NCBI GenBank assembly: GCA_016295145.1
Contig: JAEDLR010000029.1
Span: 1-23,704, forward strand
Direction: 5' to 3'
Length of the DNA stretch: 23,704 bases
Origin: Oscillospiraceae bacterium
GTDB lineage: Bacteria; Bacillota; Clostridia; Oscillospirales; Ruminococcaceae
Part shown: positions 23,690-23,704 of the stretch, piece by piece
How the letters are laid out: every line of letters starts with the position of its first letter
How positions within the stretch are numbered: position 1 is the first letter of the stretch
Notes under the pieces: model-generated
Seen by the model: only the letters and a program-made list of their open reading frames with translations
Databases searched by the model: none
What the model was told of the DNA's origin: nothing
Translations under genes and position numbers: made by a program

Positions 23690-23704
23690 GGAGATGTATC
23701 GAAG
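23690..23704 (+). tRNA. Probable 5' end of a tRNA gene, tRNA-Ser-like (partial)
   Basis: The final 15 bases read GGAGATGTATCGAAG: a 7-base acceptor strand (GGAGATG), the conserved T8-A9, a D-stem strand TCG, then AAG as the start of the D-loop. This resembles clostridial tRNA-Ser genes, which begin GGAG and have CGAAGTGG in the D-arm. The anticodon and 3' half lie outside the window, so identity is tentative. Confidence 0.5.

Noticed and set aside
1..23704. CRISPR arrays, insertion sequences, prophage genes, integrase sites
   Set aside because: No regularly spaced repeats, transposase, integrase or phage proteins were seen.

Overview
The window looks like a chromosomal segment of a cellulolytic, anaerobic gut Clostridia species, most likely a Ruminococcus. 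The evidence is two secreted glycoside hydrolases (GH10 and GH9) that end in type I dockerins, a Firmicutes-type spoIIA (sigma-F) operon, Gram-positive ribosome binding sites, and many consensus TTGACA-17-TATAAT promoters. Genus is an inference from protein style; no species is assigned.

Layout. 1-179: 3' end of a CCA-adding enzyme gene. 298-4047: araA-araB-araD operon (+) with its own promoter and terminator, for L-arabinose catabolism to D-xylulose 5-phosphate. 4088-4750: MmcQ/YjbR-like gene (-). 4862-6742: secreted CBM22-GH10-dockerin xylanase (-). 6832-7545: FabG-like short-chain dehydrogenase (-), divergent from a small DUF896 gene (7675-7899, +). 7940-9363: spoIIAA-spoIIAB-sigF (-), with overlapping genes. 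9724-11860: DEDDh exonuclease, DUF5662 protein and a peptidase-U32-like protein with four clustered cysteines (+). 11894-12122: promoter, 18-codon Leu-rich leader ORF and an attenuator with mutually exclusive antiterminator and terminator helices. It lies ahead of a SAM methyltransferase (12146-12874), an XRE-cupin regulator (12895-13464), an acyl-CoA synthetase (13464-15137) and an unusual TIM-barrel/acyl-CoA ligase fusion (15167-17689). 17730-17892: terminator and two extra hairpins. 17912-19675: RqcH/NFACT gene (-). 19817-20866: divergent Old Yellow Enzyme-like gene (-). 20945-23494: GH9-CBM3-dockerin cellulase (-). 23609-23704: promoter and the probable 5' end of a tRNA gene (+) that runs off the window.

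Functional picture. The GH10 xylanase and GH9 cellulase would be exported and docked onto a scaffoldin to open arabinoxylan and cellulose. The ara operon would use the arabinose released. The spoIIA operon supplies a complete sigma-F partner-switching module. The strongest candidate for an undescribed system is the leader-peptide attenuator in front of the methyltransferase. With no terminator seen before the XRE-cupin and ligase genes, it might control the whole four-gene block. The ligase fused to a xylose-isomerase-like barrel is the second notable item.
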